From assembly GCA_027575765.1 (NCBI GenBank), contig JANBPT010000725.1:1-24696 (forward strand): a stretch of DNA of 24,696 nt. The letters are read 5' to 3'. The position numbers and the translations under genes were made by a program. The first letter of the stretch is position 1. Every line of letters begins with the position of its first letter. Below, in pieces: positions 19,895 to 24,696 of the stretch. The notes beneath the pieces are model-generated. The model was not told the origin of the DNA, did no database searches, and saw only the letters and a list, made by a program, of their open reading frames with translations. The stretch is from Tieghemiomyces parasiticus (Eukaryota > Kickxellomycota > Dimargaritomycetes > Dimargaritales > Dimargaritaceae).

Positions 19895-22655
19895 AAGCAC
19901 CGGTGCGGAGAAAATGTGATTCGGACGGCAGTGGGGAGTGGCGTCCCCCCAGGCTGCAACTGGGAGGAGACATGTATCAAAGCAGGATGCCGACGAATAG
20001 AAGGTGGTTTGCGCCGTCTCGTCATACCCCCCACCCCAGCCACCTCTCCCTCGTGGAGCTGAAAAGTGGACTAGGCAGCTGCAAAGTAATACGCAGGCGA
20101 GAGGGGTTGGACGTTTAAGGGTGGCTGGCCGGATCTATCTCGCGAAAGGCCTTGACTGTCTCATGTCAATTAGGTGGCCATCTACCCAGCCCTCCACATA
20201 AGCAGGATGGGCCGTGAACTCATCGTACAGAGGCCATTTCCCATCAGGCGGGGTATGCGGGGGCAGTAATCTAAAGTAAGCGACGAGAGGGTGGCAACGT
20301 GCAATTAACAGCGAGGGGTGGTTGTATCATGGCCGTCAGGTATCGACCTAGTGGAAAAAAAGGGATCCGAGCGGGAACGATTTCATCCTTTTCGGCGTTC
20401 TGGGTTACTTACCTTTTATAGGATGTTAAGGGCACAGTAGTGTACAAGTTAAATTGTATCACCTGTCCTCCGCCCTTTTCCCTTCCACTTGGTAGCCAAG
20501 GGTGTCATTGACCCGCTTGGCGCCTCAAAGGCCCCAACATGCGACCAAGCACTAGAAAATGGTAGACCCACAGACCTTCTCTAAACCTAACGCGGCGTCA
20601 AGCGGATCGGCGGGTGGTGAACCGTTTTTTTCCATCCCCATCCCGAGTCCGAAACCGTGGGCAACATTACCATTCCCGCCTCGCCTCCCTATCAACGCTC
20701 ATCCTTCCCGCCCGCCCCAGTCCGAAGATCCTTGCACTGACATCTGTTGGGGGGCCCTTATAAGCCGACACACTTTTTCATCCAACAGGCCTACGTGCGA
20801 CCGACGAGACCATAGTGGGGCAGGGTGACGACCAGCGGGTAAATTTGAAGGGATCGTACCTGCTCCCCGTCTTTCCCATTGTTCCAACTTTGCACATAGG
20901 AGGGGGGGAAGGGTGACTGGCGCTCAAGGTGCCCCTGGCAGTGACAACGCTATAGAGGGGTGGTAGAGGAGGGTGGGGAGACACTGGAGCAGGACCTTAT
21001 ACCCGTCAGAGCACCCAGTAACGTAATAATAGGTCGCCAAGCCGGATTCAATTTGTCCACAAGCTAGTACTCCAGCTTATAGAGTACTGTGTATCGAAGG
21101 CGCACAGGTCGGGTTCATTAAGGCGCTTATAACGAAATCAAGCCGACATCAAGACGCCGGGGGTATTTGGAGTATTAGGTAACGTATAAACAGGGTATGT
21201 CTAAGCCTGTACCTGGCGAACCATGGAAAGAGGAAAAAGTGTCCCTACGACTTTCATCCCCGCTGGTCACTCATTTCAGTTTGAGACCGGTCCCGCCCGA
21301 CCTCGTTGACACCCTTATTCACGGCCGACCTCACCCGAGTACTCCGGCAGGCTGCTAGCTAACTTTTTCGGCTCGTTCATCGTCACCTACTGGGGATCCA
21401 GCTCTTCCCTTCTATTCCGTCCAATTACCCATACACCACCGCACTGAGTAGCTTGCTAAAGTTCGACGTTTTAAATCGTGGGGCGTCATAGCGTGAATCC
21501 GTTTCAACCTGAAGACAGTAGATCTCGCCGGCCTGCCAGTTTTCTCATGCAGCGTCCCCTCCTCTCTCTCCGTCAAATCATATTTGCAGATATCGCGGCA
21601 ATGTGCCCTCCATACCAATTCCTGTTTAATTTGGCGTAATAATTATGAATAGACATGACAATGATGTAGAGGGCGGGTGATTCTGATTTGATCATGAAGG
21701 AGAAAATCACCTGTTGGCATTTGAAAGCTTAGACTGTCGAACCGCCTTGTGCACCCTGTGGCATACTTAATTCAATAGCAGCATGCATTGGAATTGTAAA
21801 TACTTAATCGTTACCTACTACCCACCTCGGGCCATTAAGTCCAGGTCGCTGTGCTATCAGCAGGCCTCATTATCTTATCGTATAAGGGTCATGTTCCCGT
21901 TCATGCCCCGGTTTTCTTAATAATCGGTAAAGGTTTATCCTACCAGTCCTGACTGGGCGGGTATAGCAGCAGCTGGTTCACACCCTAGTACGATGGTACA
22001 ATCCTTATTTGACATGTCAGCATGAGAAAATAACGAATATGGATTAGGGAGGACGGACAAGTTGATCCGATCCAAGCTGCCATGGTGACTATGTCGGTTA
22101 TCGAGAGGGTACGGTTGTGCAATAAGCAGTGGCACAAGCTTCAATGGGAGGCTAAGTCACCTCAACATCTATACCATCGCCCGGGGCAGTTGTCAGGAAC
22201 CTTCCAAGGCTGGCAAATATGAGCTCAAAGCTGTGTGAAGTGACACCAATTTGGTGCGGTATTATCGATCTACGCGATGGGAAGGACGTTCTTCTAGCCA
22301 CCATGTCAGGTTAAGGATCTTATCTCGACTGCCACTAACCAAATCAGAGGAAGCCTATCCGGCGTCACCCACCCCAATAGCTAGATAGGTAAGGTATAAG
22401 CGGTCACGTAGTGCTTCGGGCCCGCGATGTACAGATAGTTCGAAGATCAGTGTCACCTAGCTGTCAAAAGAGTCCTAGAACTTCGAAGGATTGAAGCTCT
22501 GACTGAAGTGGTCGGGGTGGGGGGGCGCTTGTGAGACAGCCGAGTGTGGGTACGGAGAGAAAAAAGGTGTGATGTGTGACTATAATTGGATGTAAAGCCA
22601 CAGCGGAGTCCACCGAGGGGCTAGTGCCGGTTCTAGTCGCTACCAGAGATGCGTA

Positions 22656-23077
22656 ATGCCAGCATCTGCCACGCCAGTAGCGGCAGGGCCGGTCCTGTCA
22701 GCCCCTGATTCTCCTGCCGCGCACATTGTTACGACGCCACTCAGATTTGACAGCGGCCATATCAACATGGAAGTCAACGATCCAACCAAGCGCCGGCTGG
22801 TCTGGCGTGAGCGTGCAAACTGGGTACAATCAATGAATGATGATGAAAGATTAAGTAATGGAAAAGACGGGGTGAGATGAGGTAGGGTAGGGTAGGATGG
22901 AATGGGCAGCGCCCTGTGACCAAGTTTGGGCAGTACGGAAGAAAAGTAGGGATACCGTGGCTAGGGTATGATGCCCCTCTGTCGCCCTCCCCGCCCTCTT
23001 TTCAGCCCAGTACGATAAATTACCCCGTCATGCGACCTGATAGCTATCCCTCCCCACTTTGGCGGGTGGACGGATAA
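22656..23077 (+). CDS. Weak candidate two-exon small gene, function unknown
   Basis: Exon 1 (22656-22871) has an ATG start and encodes 72 residues: an Ala/Pro/Ser-rich start, then a hydrophilic charged part with PTKRRLVWRERANWVQ and MNDDERL. It ends at GACGGG|GTGAGA, a plausible donor. A strong pyrimidine tract ending CTCTTTTCAG (acceptor AG at 23004-23005) lies 134 nt downstream, and the phase-0 join gives 23 more codons and a TAA at 23075-23077, 95 aa in total. I recognise no family. Against it: the intron is shorter than those of beta-tubulin, no clear branch site is seen, and a frame of this size is expected by chance in this much DNA. Without splicing the frame stops at 22880 (74 aa). 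Confidence 0.15.
22881..22896. repeat. Short GGGTA tandem repeat
   Basis: Three close copies of a GGTAG unit lie in a G-rich stretch. It superficially resembles telomeric DNA but is far too short and is interstitial; it also lies in the putative intron of the weak candidate gene. Confidence 0.6.
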
Positions 23078-24696
23078 TTGTTTCTTCTCGCAAATGAAAT
23101 TGGGCCAGGCCAAGTACCTATGGCAGGTCAGTGTAAGGTGGTGATCCAAACTAAAGGATTGAGTGGCACGTGACCTCGCTGTAGAGGCGGGGAATTCTAC
23201 CAGCAACAGTGGGTGCAACCTGCTCTTGGGGGGCATTAAGCTCGACCCCGATTAGCCGGGGTTGCTGGATGTGGGCCTCTACACGACATCCAAACGTCAG
23301 TGAGGTTCAGTGAGCCGAATCGTCTAGCGTATACGCCACGGCAACGTGTTGGAGTAGATATAGTGTCAGCCTGGGCCTTGGTATATACCAGGGGGCTCCT
23401 TCCTTTTTCTTCCCGTCGAGCCCCTTATTCTTGCCGGCGATAGGCTTCAAGGTGCTTCCTTCTTAATTATCTTACGGATGTCACCGTTACGTGACGACTA
23501 CGTTACCGTGGTCTCAGTGGTAGAGAAGGCGCCCTTGGGGAGTAGCTATGCATCAACAACTTGGTGATACAGAAAGGATCAATATTAGGACCGATTCGAA
23601 AAAAACTGGTTACCCTAAAAGAGGAATATGTACCGGACAATATAACCAAAGGCGGATGAGGGAGGGCAGTAGACGGGATAAGATGCAGAGCTCATGACGC
23701 CCCGCCTTCCGCTCTCTGTTTGCGCGCACATATATAGAACGACCGCCATATGAACAAAATGGACAGTAAAACCCTTGCCGCCAAGTGGCCCATTCCCTAC
23801 GCAGGGTTTGAGCGTTATGGTCCTTTTCTTACGAGACGGATACGTTCCAGACTGGAGGCTCGGAGGGAACTTGGTAGCCCCCCCCGGCTGAACATCCCAG
23901 TTGGGCGACCCCTTTCTCTCGCACGCAATACATTCCCGCGTGCTGCTCTTTACTACTGTTTGTACCTTGTGTGTACACGGAGTCTTCGTAAGAGTTAGCC
24001 AATGCCTCCTCTGCCTATTAACTTTCTGTACGTCAACGCGCCCTGTATAAACCTCTAAGTCATAGTAGGACTGCGTTGAATGCAACCTGAGACCATATAC
24101 GTTGCCGATGAGCTGAATTTTCCCTTATCTCAAGCTACCAGTCAGGATGGAAATCCCTTTTTACACTTTAAGATTAGCAGTAGGATAGGTACCATGGTAT
24201 CTCTCCAACGTATGAACCTGCTAATAATTTTAGCCTGGCTTCTCCCACTGGTGGGTTTCGAGGGGATGCCGTCCGTCGACTGATGAGCTCTACTACTAAT
24301 TAGGGTCGTCGTGCCCCCATGCCATTTTTCGGGACCCAGTCTACACCAGTTAGCGTCTACGAAATAGAGCTAACGTGGAACCCGAAGCTTCGTTTAGGGG
24401 AGACCTCTATACTCTATGTTGCAGCGTGACCTACAGTGCGCAGATAAAGGTGGCAAACGATGCAGGTCGCTGTCCCGCTGCATTGTGTAGACCCTGCCGC
24501 GGTGCATGCGCATGACCCCGACTCAAGTATTTTTTTAGGGGGACCGGAAGGTGCCTCGGAGGCCAGGTAGACTCTGCGCTATACGTAATACTAAAAGAGT
24601 GCAACAAACGCAGCTATCAACCTTCTTAACGTCACTGATTCTGCATAGGTGTGGCGATTGACTCCATAATGAGGAGTAGTTAGTACAAGCGCGGAA
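23078..24696. other. Right-end region, no recognisable gene
   Basis: No conserved protein or RNA gene is recognised. The longest open frame (23615-24085, minus) starts with TTG and has no domain. A 29-codon ATG frame at 24194-24283 encodes a signal-peptide-like hydrophobic segment and is discussed as a finding. Confidence 0.45.

Larger units (their letters stand above)
16001..22655. other. Intergenic region, no recognisable gene
   Basis: These 6.7 kb have short open frames on both strands, none with a domain, motif or length that suggests a gene. I looked for tRNA B-box-like sequences, reverse transcriptase or transposase motifs, and terminal repeats, and saw none that stand. Simple repeats at 19268-19288 and 19881-19894 are the only repeats listed. 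A spliced gene made of short, poorly conserved exons could be missed; one possible first exon (19173-19036, minus) is noted as a finding. Confidence 0.45.

Noticed and set aside
12159..21476. TCGACGTTTTAAAT present near 12159 and again near 21463
   Set aside because: A 14-base match between two places is about what chance gives in a window of this size, and the flanks are unrelated.
23615..24085. 156-codon frame on the minus strand
   Set aside because: It starts with TTG, has no domain, and overlaps another open frame on the opposite strand with equal lack of support.

Overview
The window looks like nuclear DNA from a fungus. It carries a spliced beta-tubulin gene, an intronless protein kinase whose kinase domain is of the fungal Ran1/Ksp1/Sks1 type, and a small thioredoxin-fold protein. 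Start contexts are eukaryotic (CACCATGG and TTCACCATGA), introns are bounded by GTAAGT/GTTAGT donors and AG acceptors, and regions flanking genes are pyrimidine-rich on the sense strand. Intron lengths of 203-321 nt and the divergent beta-tubulin would fit an early-diverging fungus better than a typical ascomycete, but placement below kingdom is inference and weak.

Layout. 1-3423: no recognisable gene; a (TA)n run at the left edge and an A/T palindrome at 472-492. 3424-3852 (+): thioredoxin-like protein lacking both active-site cysteines. 3853-5254: gap between two convergent genes. 5255-7434 (-): beta-tubulin in four exons (28, 17, 140 and 1213 nt), reconstructed here by hand, including a 17-nt microexon at 7069-7085. 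7435-10325: gap with a likely poly(A) signal for the kinase at its right end. 10326-11960 (-): Ran1-like serine/threonine kinase, 544 aa, with a likely 5' UTR intron (11962-12213) and a CT-rich leader. 11961-24696: about 12.7 kb in which I recognise no conserved protein, tRNA or rRNA; one weak two-exon candidate (22656-23077, +) and a few simple repeats are listed.

The three genes share no pathway: microtubule structure, signalling, and an apparently non-redox thioredoxin fold. There is no operon, gene cluster, CRISPR array, or recognisable mobile element. The main biological interest is in the beta-tubulin. Its numbering matches the family exactly, it has Ala at position 198 and Asn at position 6 (both classical benzimidazole-resistance positions), a rewritten M-loop and a long C-terminal tail. 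The second point of interest is the thioredoxin fold, which has lost all its catalytic residues but keeps the cis-proline.
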